DNA of 64,000 bases from Bacteroidales bacterium. GTDB taxonomy: Bacteria > Bacteroidota > Bacteroidia > Bacteroidales > UBA932. A program made the translations under genes and the position numbers. The stretch is taken from positions 1-64,000 of the forward strand of contig JAFSPR010000099.1 in assembly GCA_017451395.1 (NCBI GenBank), given 5' to 3'. The notes beneath the pieces were generated by a model. The model was not told the DNA's origin, searched no databases, and worked only from the letters and a program-made list of their open reading frames with translations. Shown here piece by piece: positions 1-8,949 of the stretch (its first letter is position 1; every line of letters starts with the position of its first letter).

Positions 1-163
1 CGTCAAGTGAGGAACTGAAACTGATTGGCAAATCGCCGCCCACATTGGTCCAGCCGTCGTCCTCATCATTATCGGGGCCGATGGCTTTGCTGCACGCTCC
101 CGCCAGCAGCGCGGTGAGCGCCGCTGCCAGGGCAAGGATCCATATGCTACGTCTTGCAGTCAT
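1..163 (-). CDS. Lipoprotein, N-terminal fragment (cut by window edge)
   Basis: Only the first 54 codons are in the window; the gene runs off the left edge. It starts at an ATG whose first base is 163. The N-terminus is basic (MTARRS), followed by a hydrophobic stretch ending in LLAGAC, a lipobox with the modified Cys near residue 24, then an acidic linker (DNDEDDGW). This is a secreted, lipid-anchored protein. It is the last visible gene of the leftward fimbrial cluster, 48 bp after the fimbrillin stop, so a second fimbrillin or a tip/anchor subunit is likely by context. The visible part carries no family signature. Confidence 0.6.
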   Translation of the reverse strand, partial: MTARRSIWILALAAALTALLAGACSKAIGPDNDEDDGWTNVGGDLPISFSSSLD

Positions 164-173
164 TTCTGGTACC

Positions 174-197
174 CAGGCGGGCGGTCAGGCCCGCCTG
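174..197. repeat. Intercistronic inverted repeat
   Basis: Perfect 9-bp arms CAGGCGGGC / GCCCGCCTG with a 6-nt loop lie between the fimbrillin stop and the next lipoprotein start. No T-run follows it in the direction of transcription, so it does not look like a classical terminator. It could stabilise the 3' end of the fimbrillin message or attenuate the downstream gene (inference). Confidence 0.5.
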
Positions 198-211
198 AAT
201 AAAAAGGGTGA

Positions 212-1423
212 TTAGCTGTTCTGAGGGAGATGATAATCAACAGCTGCCTGGGAATCCCATTCAGTTACCTCTGAAACAACGAAGTCAACACTGTTAATGC
301 CAAGATTGACAATGATATTGTACTTCTTGCCAGCATCGAAAGTCATTGCGGCTGTGCTGGTCTTAGTGATGTTGTTTTGGATAGTGCTGTATGACCCATC
401 CAATTTGGCATCAGCAGTAATTACCCAGTAGTTGGCTGTTATAACAAAGCCACCGGCGGCGATAGTTGCAGGAATGATCATAGGAGACTTTGCACTGTTG
501 AGGTCAGTGGCTGTTTCAGTTACGTTGAAACCGGTCTTTCCATTGACAGTTTCTGTGGCAGAGAAGGAGTCGGAACCGTACGCGACGGAGGTATTGCCGG
601 ATAAATCGGACCAATTGGGAACGTTATTGCCGCTACCGATACTCAACTTGCCGCTCTTTGTGCCATTTGCGGTAAGAGTAAGGCTTTCAAGGATGACCTT
701 TGTTTCATCAGCCAAGTTGGCTGTGGTGCCTGTGAGGTCATCTGCAACTGTGCGGACCTGAATGTTCAGTTTTGCAAGAGCGTGTTTGAAAGTTAATTCC
801 ACGCGACCGGCAAGAGTCTTCTTTGTGGCGTCCAGGACAGGATTTGCCCAGAGAAGGTCAATCTGCTCCTCTGCTTTCGCGGGAACAGTGAAAGTAATTA
901 CAGGAACACCTGCATCGGTGTTGCCAGAGATTTCCGTGATACCCTGACCTGCAGCAGGGACAGAGTTAACTGTTGCGATGTGCGGAGCATAGGCAAAGAA
1001 GCTGAGTTTGTCGGCAGAAGTGGCGTTTGCCTCATAGGCTGTAGCGTTCTGTCCATTAGGCCAGTACTTCAAAGGAGTGTAGTACCACTCTGAAGGGTAC
1101 TTAGACGCAGTGTAATCAGTAGGGGCAGAAGCATATGACGTGATATGCCTTACCTGCTGATTGTACATAAAATTAGGCTTGTCTGTAGCCGCCCAGTCAA
1201 CTTCCTTTGTGTAGAAGGCAAAAACGCCAAAACCATCTGTAGAAGTTTTCAGATTGGCAGTGGTGATGTCACCATAGGTGGCCTTTGTGTCGGCCGACCT
1301 GCCAGCGTAAACACCGAAGGAGACTGCATCTCCCTGGCCGGTGTTCCTTGTGTTGTCAATCGTCTTGGCGCAGGAGGCGAAGACGGCGACTGCCGCAGCA
1401 GTCAGGAATAAAAACTTTTTCAT
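212..1423 (-). CDS. Fimbrillin family protein (Mfa1/FimA-like surface lipoprotein)
   Basis: 403 aa. The N-terminus MKKFLFLTAAAVAVFASC is a lipoprotein signal with the lipobox Cys at residue 18. The body has the layout of Bacteroidales fimbrillin-like proteins: an N-terminal segment with VSFGVYAGR and a Thr-Lys-Ala cleavage-like region, a central segment with ELTFKHALAKLNIQV (a typical fimbrillin-like core strand), and a C-terminal strand ending VSEVTEWDS. Such proteins are exported as lipoproteins, trimmed at the surface and polymerised by strand exchange into fimbriae (family knowledge). It lies downstream of DUF3575 and DUF5119 genes, the usual neighbours. The gene is more AT-rich in its third positions than its neighbours, and the GGCCGAT heptamer common elsewhere is absent from it, consistent with fast evolution or exchange of a surface antigen. 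Confidence 0.85.
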   Translation of the reverse strand: MKKFLFLTAAAVAVFASCAKTIDNTRNTGQGDAVSFGVYAGRSADTKATYGDITTANLKTSTDGFGVFAFYTKEVDWAATDKPNFMYNQQVRHITSYASAPTDYTASKYPSEWYYTPLKYWPNGQNATAYEANATSADKLSFFAYAPHIATVNSVPAAGQGITEISGNTDAGVPVITFTVPAKAEEQIDLLWANPVLDATKKTLAGRVELTFKHALAKLNIQVRTVADDLTGTTANLADETKVILESLTLTANGTKSGKLSIGSGNNVPNWSDLSGNTSVAYGSDSFSATETVNGKTGFNVTETATDLNSAKSPMIIPATIAAGGFVITANYWVITADAKLDGSYSTIQNNITKTSTAAMTFDAGKKYNIIVNLGINSVDFVVSEVTEWDSQAAVDYHLPQNS

Positions 1424-1483
1424 AATAATGAAAATTTAAGAAGATAATGATAAATTGTTTATATATTGTTGCTAATTAATTGT

Positions 1484-2587
1484 TTACATATCAACTTCAA
1501 CCTCGTCTCCACTGTCCCATTCATTCACCAGGGCATCCAGTCCCTGGGCGTCTTCCGGCCTCTCAATATCTGGCGGATGGATTACCGGGGCGGCTTCGCT
1601 GCCCAAAATGAGCCTGTATAGCGCCCTGTATCCTTCCGGGGCTTCCTCCGCCGTGATCAGATTACCAACCTTGAACACATAGTCCTGCACGGTTTTGTTG
1701 TCTATCAGCAGCGTGGAGACATTCAGCGTGGGATCACGGTCCGGGCCCGGCATTTCTCCATTGGGGAATCCGAACGTGGTAACCTTGCCGTCAATGTGCC
1801 CCACGCGTGACACGTTGTCATCCATAGTAAGTTTCCACTCGGTTACAAACTGAGTACCTTCATCCGGGCCTGTGATGTCCTGAGTCAGATAGAAACTCCT
1901 TGCCATACCGGTTGTGCTGCAGCGAACGGACTGAAGGACATCGGCATACTCGGAATAAATTGTAACCCAGTACTGAGATACGATATTCCGGGGATAAATG
2001 GGGATGCGTACGGTGTAGTACGTCACCCAGGTATCATCGTCAACCTGCTCGGATCCGGATTCGGTATCGGCCTTTGTTACCCACGACCTCCATCCTCCCT
2101 CTTCGCTGCTGTAGTAGCGGTACTGCTCCACCATCTCCGCCGTGATCTCGAACTCGTCCGATACGCCCACGGTCATCTGCTCCGGGTTGTTTATCAGGAA
2201 CTCGTCATCGGCCCTTGTGTACCATTTGCTCTTGGTTTCCATCACGCTTACGGACGCAAGGTCGAAGTTCTCCATATCGTGGAAGTCCATATACGCAAAT
2301 TCGTCGGGACTCTGGGAAATCATAAAGATGCGGTATTTCCCGGGCTCAAGGTGTACGGCGCAGGAATCCACCTGGGACGTTGTCTGGCTGTTGTAGTACT
2401 CCCCGTTACGGAAGAAATACAGCGTGACGCCGCTGGGCTTGATGCCGTCCGGATAGATCTCCGCCCTCCAGAGCACCTTCACAACCACCTTCACGGCCTG
2501 CTTCAGATGCAGCGGTGGCTCAATGCGGCACCCTGCCGCAAGAGCTGCGGCAAGCATAAGCATCAATATGAGCCCCTTCCTTCTCAT
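1484..2587 (-). CDS. DUF5119 domain lipoprotein of the fimbrial operon
   Basis: 367 aa. The signal peptide ends in ALAAGC (lipobox Cys near residue 20). The next segment, with HLKQAVKVVVKVLW and then GVTLYFFRNGEYY, matches the beginning of the DUF5119 family, a Bacteroidales lipoprotein family found beside fimbrillins. A second half from about residue 200 (YPRNIVSQYWVTIYSE) is a beta-rich domain. The start overlaps the stop of the upstream DUF3575 gene by 4 bp (ATGA), so the two are translationally coupled. By context it is an anchor or accessory subunit of the fimbrial assembly system; no enzymatic motif is visible. Confidence 0.8.
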   Translation of the reverse strand: MRRKGLILMLMLAAALAAGCRIEPPLHLKQAVKVVVKVLWRAEIYPDGIKPSGVTLYFFRNGEYYNSQTTSQVDSCAVHLEPGKYRIFMISQSPDEFAYMDFHDMENFDLASVSVMETKSKWYTRADDEFLINNPEQMTVGVSDEFEITAEMVEQYRYYSSEEGGWRSWVTKADTESGSEQVDDDTWVTYYTVRIPIYPRNIVSQYWVTIYSEYADVLQSVRCSTTGMARSFYLTQDITGPDEGTQFVTEWKLTMDDNVSRVGHIDGKVTTFGFPNGEMPGPDRDPTLNVSTLLIDNKTVQDYVFKVGNLITAEEAPEGYRALYRLILGSEAAPVIHPPDIERPEDAQGLDALVNEWDSGDEVEVDM

Positions 2588-3924
2588 CTTTTCCTGTTAA
2601 AGAGGTCAAGGCCGATTGAAATATACGCCCTGGTGGGCCCGAACCACTGGAAACCCTTCTGGCGCGGGGCAAACTGCGCGGGATCGCCAACGTAGTCGTA
2701 GTAATACCACCCGGTTGCGTCGTCTCCCCACACATAAGGGTCATTCCTGGAGTAGAAATAACCTACATCCAGCCCCATATCTATGAAGAAGCGTCCGAAA
2801 TTGATCTTGTACCCGGCTCCAAGGTTGGCGCCAAGGAGCTCTCCTTCCCAGCCGTGGGCATCCCAGCCAAGGCCGTACTCCGCGGCGTTCAGCGCACCCT
2901 GCAGGTACAGGCCCTTGAAGCCGTTCTCACCGCTCTTGAAGTACCTTCTGGTATGGAGCGAGATATTGTGGATCTGGTTGAACTTGTGGGTGTCGTAGTG
3001 CAGCCAGTGGGACCAGTCTACGTCGGCCCCGAAAGTCCAGTGACCGCGGGCGGGATAGTACTCAAGGCTGAAACTTGGCACCGACGTAAATCCGTAATTT
3101 GGGATATATGTTGCGTCAAATAGGAGATTTGTACTGATGCCGATAACAGGGGAGAACCGGCGTTTTGCGGTGTTGTCAGAGGCGGGGGACACCAGTTCCA
3201 GACTGGGGACAAAGGCCTCTGAAGGTGATACTGCCGTTGTATCAGGCTGCGCGGCGGGCTCTTCCGTGGCCGGTGAGGGCTCCTCTTTGACCTCCTCCTG
3301 AGGCTCTTCCAGGCTGTACGGCACTGCGTCGTGGTAATAGATCTTGATGTCCAGGCAGCGGAGATACACATAGTGGTTGAGGAGCAGCCAGTGGTACACG
3401 TCACCTTCCTCACGGGTTTCTCCAAGATAGAAGTGCATCATGCGCCATTTCTTGGTGTCGCGGGGGACGGAATCATCGTCCAGGAGGGCCAGGGTGCGTT
3501 TCTTTGCCGTGGCCGATATTACTGTATCGGCCTCCACGCGGGCCCTTAACTGCTCCCAGGCCTCACCGCCGGGAAGGACGGTGATGGGGATATCGGCCCC
3601 CATGAGGCCCATCTTTTCCCTGACGGCCCTGTCAAACTCCATTGCGCGGCGGCGGCTCAGGTCCATATTGTGCCCGTAGGCGCCTTCCGGCGAGGCATAG
3701 GCCTTCACGATCACGGAGTCTACGCGCTCAGTGCCGATATCCTTCATCAGGTTATAAACCTTGTCTGCCGCCTGGGAATTTGAGCGGTAATTGTCCTCGT
3801 AGTTACTCTTGTCCCAGCGGAAATACACCTGGGTCTCGTGCACGTTCTCGTGCACGCGCGAAGCGTTTTCCGGCCTTGCTGGGCCGGAGAAAAGGATCAT
3901 CGATATGATTCCCAAGATGAGCAT
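2584..3924 (-). CDS. DUF3575 protein with N-terminal OmpA-like region
   Basis: 446 aa. A short hydrophobic leader is followed by an OmpA-like periplasmic segment: VYFRWDKSNYEDNYRSN, then VDSVIVKAYASPEGAYGHNM and LSRRRAMEFDRAV, the peptidoglycan-binding pattern. A Pro/Glu-rich linker lies at about residues 205-235, and a C-terminal DUF3575 beta-barrel-like domain begins near VIGISTNLLFDATYIPN. DUF3575 proteins precede fimbrial genes in many Bacteroidales and are thought to tether or scaffold assembly in the outer membrane. It is the first gene of the leftward operon and overlaps the next gene by 4 bp. A -7 element TATTTTTG lies about 38 nt before its start. Confidence 0.82.
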   Translation of the reverse strand: MLILGIISMILFSGPARPENASRVHENVHETQVYFRWDKSNYEDNYRSNSQAADKVYNLMKDIGTERVDSVIVKAYASPEGAYGHNMDLSRRRAMEFDRAVREKMGLMGADIPITVLPGGEAWEQLRARVEADTVISATAKKRTLALLDDDSVPRDTKKWRMMHFYLGETREEGDVYHWLLLNHYVYLRCLDIKIYYHDAVPYSLEEPQEEVKEEPSPATEEPAAQPDTTAVSPSEAFVPSLELVSPASDNTAKRRFSPVIGISTNLLFDATYIPNYGFTSVPSFSLEYYPARGHWTFGADVDWSHWLHYDTHKFNQIHNISLHTRRYFKSGENGFKGLYLQGALNAAEYGLGWDAHGWEGELLGANLGAGYKINFGRFFIDMGLDVGYFYSRNDPYVWGDDATGWYYYDYVGDPAQFAPRQKGFQWFGPTRAYISIGLDLFNRKR

Positions 3925-3962
3925 TTCAGACGCTTTGTATATCGCCGTCTATGTATATATGA

Positions 3963-3970
3963 CAAAAATA
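3963..3970 (-). promoter_or_regulatory. Promoter -7 element of the fimbrial operon
   Basis: Reads TATTTTTG on the minus strand, matching the Bacteroidota -7 consensus TAnnTTTG, 38 nt ahead of the DUF3575 start. The leader carries a short inverted repeat, AGACG...CGTCT, at 3,928-3,950. Confidence 0.5.
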
Positions 3971-3977
3971 AAAAAAA

Positions 3978-4037
3978 GTTTCAAAAGGAAAAATTGAAAC
4001 AAAAGGCGCCAGTTTCCTTTCATTTCGAAAGTAAACT
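3978..4037. promoter_or_regulatory. Two inverted repeats in the divergent control region
   Basis: GTTTCA-n11-TGAAAC (3,978-4,000) and an 11-bp imperfect palindrome AGTTTCCTTTC-n5-GAAAGTAAACT (4,011-4,037, one mismatch) lie between the divergent fimbrial operon and the AraC-type regulator. They are plausible operators for that regulator (inference). The rest of 3,925-4,202 is AT-rich and holds no gene. Confidence 0.4.
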
Positions 4038-4190
4038 GCGATGCAATTTAACAAAAACCGTGGTATAACCCGCGGAATAATGAAAAAATGAAAGAATACG
4101 TGGTGAAAAAGTTGGTGTTTGCGGCGTTGCTTATTTGTCTATGTCAGTTGATTATTTGTCGAAAAGTTTTTCCGAAACGGCAATTTGTGC

Positions 4191-4198
4191 TAACTTCG
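4191..4198 (+). promoter_or_regulatory. -7-like element immediately before the regulator start
   Basis: TAACTTCG, one change from TAnnTTTG, ends 4 nt before the ATG at 4,203. If used, the transcript would be leaderless. Confidence 0.4.
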
Positions 4199-4202
4199 TA
4201 CT

Positions 4203-5948
4203 ATGTTTAAGTCAGTACTCCATATAATCGGCCTGGCCCTTATAATGGCCTCCTGTTCGCATTCCGCCCAGTCTCCTTCGCGCCCGGACAATAGGGATAT
4301 TAAGAAAGACTCAGTCTTTCAAGCCTTATCGGCAATGATGCTGGGAGAAGTTGATACGGAAGAAGTCATATCCGTAATTGATTCGGCAGAAACTGCCGGT
4401 GTCATTGACAATCTTCACGCCCAACTTATCCGCGCGAAGGCTTACGGTAGGCGTGAATCCGGTTCCCTTCAGGCGCGCTCCATATGTGAAGATCTCCTCA
4501 AGACCCCTCACCTGAGTCCGGAGAATGAGGCCGATATCCTGGAGTATCTGTGCTATCTTTGCAGGTTAAGGACCGATGACCTTGGGGAAGTGGAGTACGG
4601 GCTCAGGTTCGTGGATGTTTGCGAATCCCTGGGTGACCCAATGAGGGCCGTGCCTGTCCAGGCCGATATGGGTTCTTCCCTTGTCCGTATCGGCCGTGAA
4701 GAAGATGGCCTTCTGAAGATAAAGGATGCCATCAGGAAACTGGATGGTGAGAAGGGCTTCTTTTATCTAGATGCCGGTATAAAAACAAGGAAGAGCCTTA
4801 TTCGCACATATATAGACCTTAAACGTTATCTGGACATTGTCCCGGCCGCTCAGGAGATAATTTCCCGCCTGGAAGTTTATGCCGCCAATCCAGAGGCATA
4901 TGCCGATGACTCTCCAAACCTTCCCGGTGACCATAACCGTCCGGGTTATGTTGACTTCTACACCGCCCAGGCCCTGGCGTTCATCACGTACGCATATGCG
5001 GCAGAAGGGATGAAAAAGGAGGCTAAGGTGTATAAAGCAAGGTTTGAGAAGACCAGATACAGCAAGACATTCGGTGGACGTAAGATGATATCCGGTTCCT
5101 GGGCGCTTCTTGGTGAGTATGACAGGGTGCTGTCCTTCTATGATGAACTGGAGCCGCGCTGGGGGACCGATACCCTTACTCGCGATTATGCGGTGATGCT
5201 TGAAAACAGGGCTTTGGCGGCAAAGGGCAAGGGCAGGTTGAAGGAAGCGCTTGACTATATGCAGCGCTATTCCTCGCTTACCGATAAACTCAACGATTCC
5301 CGGAACAAGGCCATGATTCAGGATTACGTGGCTAAGTACCAGTATCAGGAGCAGAAAATGGCCCTGGAGCGTGAGATGGTGCAGGCAAGGCGTTCAAGGA
5401 GCATTGCGCTGGGGGCGTCCGCAGGCGCTCTGGTATGCCTTATACTCCTTGGTATAATCCTTCAGTATGTTATTCTGGTACGCAGGAAAAACAAGGCGCT
5501 GGTGTCCCAGATATCGGAAAACGTGCTTCTGCAGAGAGAGAAAGAGGATGCATCGGCCTTAAACGGCAATCCTGAACTGTCTTCCCTCAGCGATGCGCAG
5601 CTGTTCGAATACCTCCGTTACGAGATAGTTACCAACCACCTTTATTCAGACTCGCGTCTTGACAGGCAGTACCTTATGGACAGGTACCACCTTTCAAAGG
5701 AGCGCATAGGATCGGCCTTCTCCCACGGAAGTCCCTATCAGTCCCTGGCGGCATTCCTCAATGTGGTGCGCCTCAAGAACGCCGCAAAGATGCTGTCGTC
5801 CTCTCCGGAGATGTCCATCTCGGACGTTGCATCGGCCTGCGGATTCTCCTCCGGCAGCCTTTTCGCGCGCAACTTCAAACAGTATTTTGCCCTTACCCCC
5901 ACTGAATTCCGTCAAAATCCTTCCTCTTATAAGGATACTGTGAAATAA
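4203..5948 (+). CDS. Membrane-anchored TPR-type regulator with C-terminal AraC DNA-binding domain
   Basis: 581 aa. Residues 1-18 (ending LIMASC) form a lipobox-like signal. Residues about 40-390 are helical repeats of the TPR kind with pairs of Tyr/Leu/Ala. A single transmembrane helix lies at about 399-426 (GALVCLILLGIILQYVILV). The cytoplasmic C-terminus (about 459-575) is an AraC-type double helix-turn-helix with the signature ISDVASACGFSSGSLFARNF followed by FALTPTEFRQ. The layout resembles membrane-bound regulators of Bacteroidales that sense periplasmic signals and bind DNA directly, without a phosphorelay (inference). It is transcribed divergently from the fimbrial operon, so that operon is the obvious target. 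Confidence 0.85.
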   Translation: MFKSVLHIIGLALIMASCSHSAQSPSRPDNRDIKKDSVFQALSAMMLGEVDTEEVISVIDSAETAGVIDNLHAQLIRAKAYGRRESGSLQARSICEDLLKTPHLSPENEADILEYLCYLCRLRTDDLGEVEYGLRFVDVCESLGDPMRAVPVQADMGSSLVRIGREEDGLLKIKDAIRKLDGEKGFFYLDAGIKTRKSLIRTYIDLKRYLDIVPAAQEIISRLEVYAANPEAYADDSPNLPGDHNRPGYVDFYTAQALAFITYAYAAEGMKKEAKVYKARFEKTRYSKTFGGRKMISGSWALLGEYDRVLSFYDELEPRWGTDTLTRDYAVMLENRALAAKGKGRLKEALDYMQRYSSLTDKLNDSRNKAMIQDYVAKYQYQEQKMALEREMVQARRSRSIALGASAGALVCLILLGIILQYVILVRRKNKALVSQISENVLLQREKEDASALNGNPELSSLSDAQLFEYLRYEIVTNHLYSDSRLDRQYLMDRYHLSKERIGSAFSHGSPYQSLAAFLNVVRLKNAAKMLSSSPEMSISDVASACGFSSGSLFARNFKQYFALTPTEFRQNPSSYKDTVK

Positions 5949-5971
5949 CGTAAATTCGTCCATTTTTTTTG

Positions 5972-5979
5972 TAAATTTG
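5972..5979 (+). promoter_or_regulatory. -7 element of the zinc metallopeptidase gene
   Basis: TAAATTTG, 17 nt upstream of the ATG at 5,997, in a short AT-rich gap. Confidence 0.5.
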
Positions 5980-5996
5980 CAAAAATACTCTTTGCT

Positions 5997-6863
5997 ATGA
6001 GAATGGACGGCAGGCGTGAAAGCCAGAACGTAGAAGACCGCCGCGGTATCAGCGGCGGCGCAAAAGCCGGTATGGGAATCGGCGGAATAGCCATTGTGGC
6101 AATACTCACACTCCTTATGGGCGGAGACCTTGGGGATGTCTTCAGGGCCGTCCAGGGGGCGGGCGGCGTGGCCACTATGACGGAGGAATCATATCAGCCC
6201 ACCGCAGAGAACGAGGCCCTGGCAAAGTTCTCCCGCCAGATCCTGGCATCCACTGAGGATGTCTGGAGCGCCTATTTCCGCAAAAACGGGTTAGGGGAGT
6301 ACCAGAACCCCATTCTGGTGCTCTACACCGGGTCCACCAGCACCAGTTGCGGTCAGGGCCAGGCGGCAATGGGCCCCTTCTACTGCAGCGCAGACCAGAA
6401 ACTCTACATAGACCTCAGTTTCTTCTCCAGTATGAAATCCCAACTTGGCGCAGACGGTGATTTCGCCTACGCATATGTTATCGCCCACGAGGTAGGTCAT
6501 CACGTCCAGAATCTTGTTGGAACCCTTGGCCAGGCGCATCAGCAGATGGCCCGTATGTCAAAGACCGACTCCAACCGTATGAGCGTGCGCATAGAACTTC
6601 AGGCCGATTTCTACGCCGGCGTCTGGGCCCACTATGAGAACTCCATGTTCACCTCCATCGAGGACGGAGACCTTGAGGAAGCCATCCGCTGCGCCTCCGT
6701 GATAGGTGACGACTACCTCCAGAAAAAGGCCCAGGGCTATGCCGTAGAGGAATCCTTCACCCACGGCACCGCCGCCCAGCGTATGCGCTGGCTCAAAAAG
6801 GGTATGCAAACCGGAGACCTCCGCCAGGGAGACACCTTCTCCCTTCGTGATAACCAGCTGTAG
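5997..6863 (+). CDS. Neutral zinc metallopeptidase (YpfJ family)
   Basis: 288 aa. It begins MRMDGRRESQNVEDRRG, the characteristic start of the YpfJ/neutral zinc metallopeptidase family, which supports the chosen ATG. A Gly-rich hydrophobic segment (GMGIGGIAIVAILTLLMGG, about residues 24-42) anchors it in the inner membrane. The zinc motif HEVGHH begins at residue 164, and the downstream ELQADFYAGVWAH supplies the further acidic ligand typical of the family. The in vivo substrate of YpfJ proteins is not established. The GH3 gene follows after 13 bp, probably in the same transcript. Confidence 0.9.
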   Translation: MRMDGRRESQNVEDRRGISGGAKAGMGIGGIAIVAILTLLMGGDLGDVFRAVQGAGGVATMTEESYQPTAENEALAKFSRQILASTEDVWSAYFRKNGLGEYQNPILVLYTGSTSTSCGQGQAAMGPFYCSADQKLYIDLSFFSSMKSQLGADGDFAYAYVIAHEVGHHVQNLVGTLGQAHQQMARMSKTDSNRMSVRIELQADFYAGVWAHYENSMFTSIEDGDLEEAIRCASVIGDDYLQKKAQGYAVEESFTHGTAAQRMRWLKKGMQTGDLRQGDTFSLRDNQL

Positions 6864-6876
6864 ACAGGTATCCTAT

Positions 6877-8949
6877 ATGAAAAAAGTCATCCTCCTTACG
6901 CTGGCCGTGGCGGTTATTGCGGCCTGCCAAAACCCGCAGCAGAAGGCCGAAAAACGTGCCCGGGCCATCCTGAAACAACTTACCCTTGAAGAAAAGGCCT
7001 CGCTGACGGTGTACAATTCACCGGCGGTGGAGCGCCTTGGGATAAGGAGTTACAACTGGTGGAACGAGGCCCTTCACGGGGTGGCGCGTAACGGCGCGGC
7101 AACGGTGTTCCCTATGCCCATCGCTATGGCTGCATCCTTTGACGAGCCCCTTCTGGAGGAGGTTTTCACTGTAGTTAGCGACGAAGCCCGCATAAAGCAC
7201 AAAATGGCCGCCGAAAGCGGCTGGTATCAGGGACTTACGTTCTGGACGCCCAATATCAACATCTTCCGTGACCCCCGCTGGGGCCGCGGTATGGAGACAT
7301 ACGGAGAGGACCCTTATCTTACCGGCGTTATGGGTATGGCGGTGGTACGCGGCCTGCAAGGAGACCCCAAGGCACCGGTGAAGAAACTCCATGCCTGCGC
7401 AAAGCACCTTGCAGTGCATTCCGGAACGGAGAAAAACCGCCATCATTTTGATGCCGTTGTATCTGAAAGAGACCTCCGTGAAACCTATCTTCCCGCCTTC
7501 AAAGACCTTGTGACAAAGGCCGGCGTAGAGGAGGTTATGACCGCCTACAACCGCTTCAGAGGCGTTCCCTGCGGCGCAAACAGTTACCTTGTGAATGACA
7601 TACTCCGCAGGGAATGGGGGTACAAGGGGATGGTGGTCTCAGACTGCTGGGCCCTGGACGATTTCTATATGGAAGGCCGCCACGGTTACGTTAAAACGGG
7701 GGCGGAAACTGCTGCGGCAGCCGTGAAAAACGGAATAGACGTAGAGTGCGGCGAAGCCTATAAATACATTCCCGATGCCGTTGCAGAGGGCCTACTTGAG
7801 CCCGAAGACCTTGACCGCGCCGTGCTGAAGATCCTCACTGAGCGCATCCTCCTTGGAGAGATGGACGGGGTTTCCCCCTGGGACGGCCTGGACAGCACTA
7901 TGGTTGAAAGCCCTGAGCACAGGGCCCTTTCCCGCAGGATGGCCGTAGAGACTCTGGTGCTTCTTCAAAACGACGGAATCCTTCCCCTGAATGGTAACGA
8001 ACGCATTGTGGTGGTGGGGCCCAACGCCAACGACAAAGAGATGATGTGGGGTAATTACAACCCCGTTCCAAACAACACCACAACCCTTCTGGAAGCCCTT
8101 CAGGAGCGTATTCCCGGCATCAGATACGTCAAGGGCTGCGGCATTGTGGACGGCCTTGAAGAGGATGTAATCGGCCAGATTGGTGATGCCGATATAGTCA
8201 TCTTCGCAGGCGGCATCTCACCCCGTTTCGAGGGCGAGGAAATGCCTGTGGAAGTGCCCGGCTTTGAGGGCGGAGACCGCACGGACATTGAACTTCCGGC
8301 CGTTCAGCGTGAACTTCTGAAGGCCCTCAAAGCCGCCGGAAAGAAGGTTGTCCTTGTTAATTTCTCAGGAAGCGCGATGGGTCTTGTTCCGGAAACGGAA
8401 ACCTGCAGCGCTATCCTTCAGGCGTGGTATCCCGGACAGGAAGGCGGCCCAGCCATTGCCGATGTCCTCTTCGGTGACGTTAATCCATCGGCCAAACTGC
8501 CCGTTACCTTCTACAGGAGCGTTGAAGACCTCCCGGAGGTGGAGGATTACAATATGGAAGGCCACACCTACCGCTACTTCCGCGGCGAGCCCCTGTACCC
8601 GTTCGGATACGGCCTCAGTTACACCACGTTTGAATATGGGGATGCAGCCGTGAAGCGTGGCTCGCTGGTGATTCCTCTCACAAATGCAGGCGACGTAGAC
8701 GGCACGGAGGTGGTTCAGCTGTACATTTCCCGCCCGGCCGATAAAGAAGGTCCCGTGAAGACCCTCCGCGGCTTTAAGCGTGTGGATCTCAAGGCAGGTG
8801 AAACCGTGAATGTGAGCATCCCGCTCACGGATGAGACATTCCTGTGGTGGGACGAGGAGACGCAGAATATGCTGCCCCTCCGCGGGGAATACAGCCTCCT
8901 TTACGGCGGCTCCAGCGCCTCCCTCAAGTCTCTTAATTACAAGTTCTGA
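6877..8949 (+). CDS. Glycoside hydrolase family 3 (beta-glucosidase/beta-xylosidase-like lipoprotein)
   Basis: 690 aa from the ATG at 6,877, chosen because MKKVILLTLAVAVIAAC is a proper lipoprotein signal; an upstream ATG at 6,847 would overlap the previous gene and bury the signal. It contains the GH3 N-terminal barrel (RYNWWNEALHGVA-like segment, DPRWGRGMETYGEDP) with the catalytic nucleophile Asp256 in MVVSDCW, then the alpha/beta domain (about residues 360-560), and a C-terminal fibronectin-III-like domain (VDGTEVVQLYI). The pattern is closest to Bacteroidales GH3 beta-xylosidases/beta-glucosidases; the substrate cannot be decided from sequence. The lipobox predicts periplasmic or outer-membrane attachment. 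Confidence 0.92.
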   Translation: MKKVILLTLAVAVIAACQNPQQKAEKRARAILKQLTLEEKASLTVYNSPAVERLGIRSYNWWNEALHGVARNGAATVFPMPIAMAASFDEPLLEEVFTVVSDEARIKHKMAAESGWYQGLTFWTPNINIFRDPRWGRGMETYGEDPYLTGVMGMAVVRGLQGDPKAPVKKLHACAKHLAVHSGTEKNRHHFDAVVSERDLRETYLPAFKDLVTKAGVEEVMTAYNRFRGVPCGANSYLVNDILRREWGYKGMVVSDCWALDDFYMEGRHGYVKTGAETAAAAVKNGIDVECGEAYKYIPDAVAEGLLEPEDLDRAVLKILTERILLGEMDGVSPWDGLDSTMVESPEHRALSRRMAVETLVLLQNDGILPLNGNERIVVVGPNANDKEMMWGNYNPVPNNTTTLLEALQERIPGIRYVKGCGIVDGLEEDVIGQIGDADIVIFAGGISPRFEGEEMPVEVPGFEGGDRTDIELPAVQRELLKALKAAGKKVVLVNFSGSAMGLVPETETCSAILQAWYPGQEGGPAIADVLFGDVNPSAKLPVTFYRSVEDLPEVEDYNMEGHTYRYFRGEPLYPFGYGLSYTTFEYGDAAVKRGSLVIPLTNAGDVDGTEVVQLYISRPADKEGPVKTLRGFKRVDLKAGETVNVSIPLTDETFLWWDEETQNMLPLRGEYSLLYGGSSASLKSLNYKF

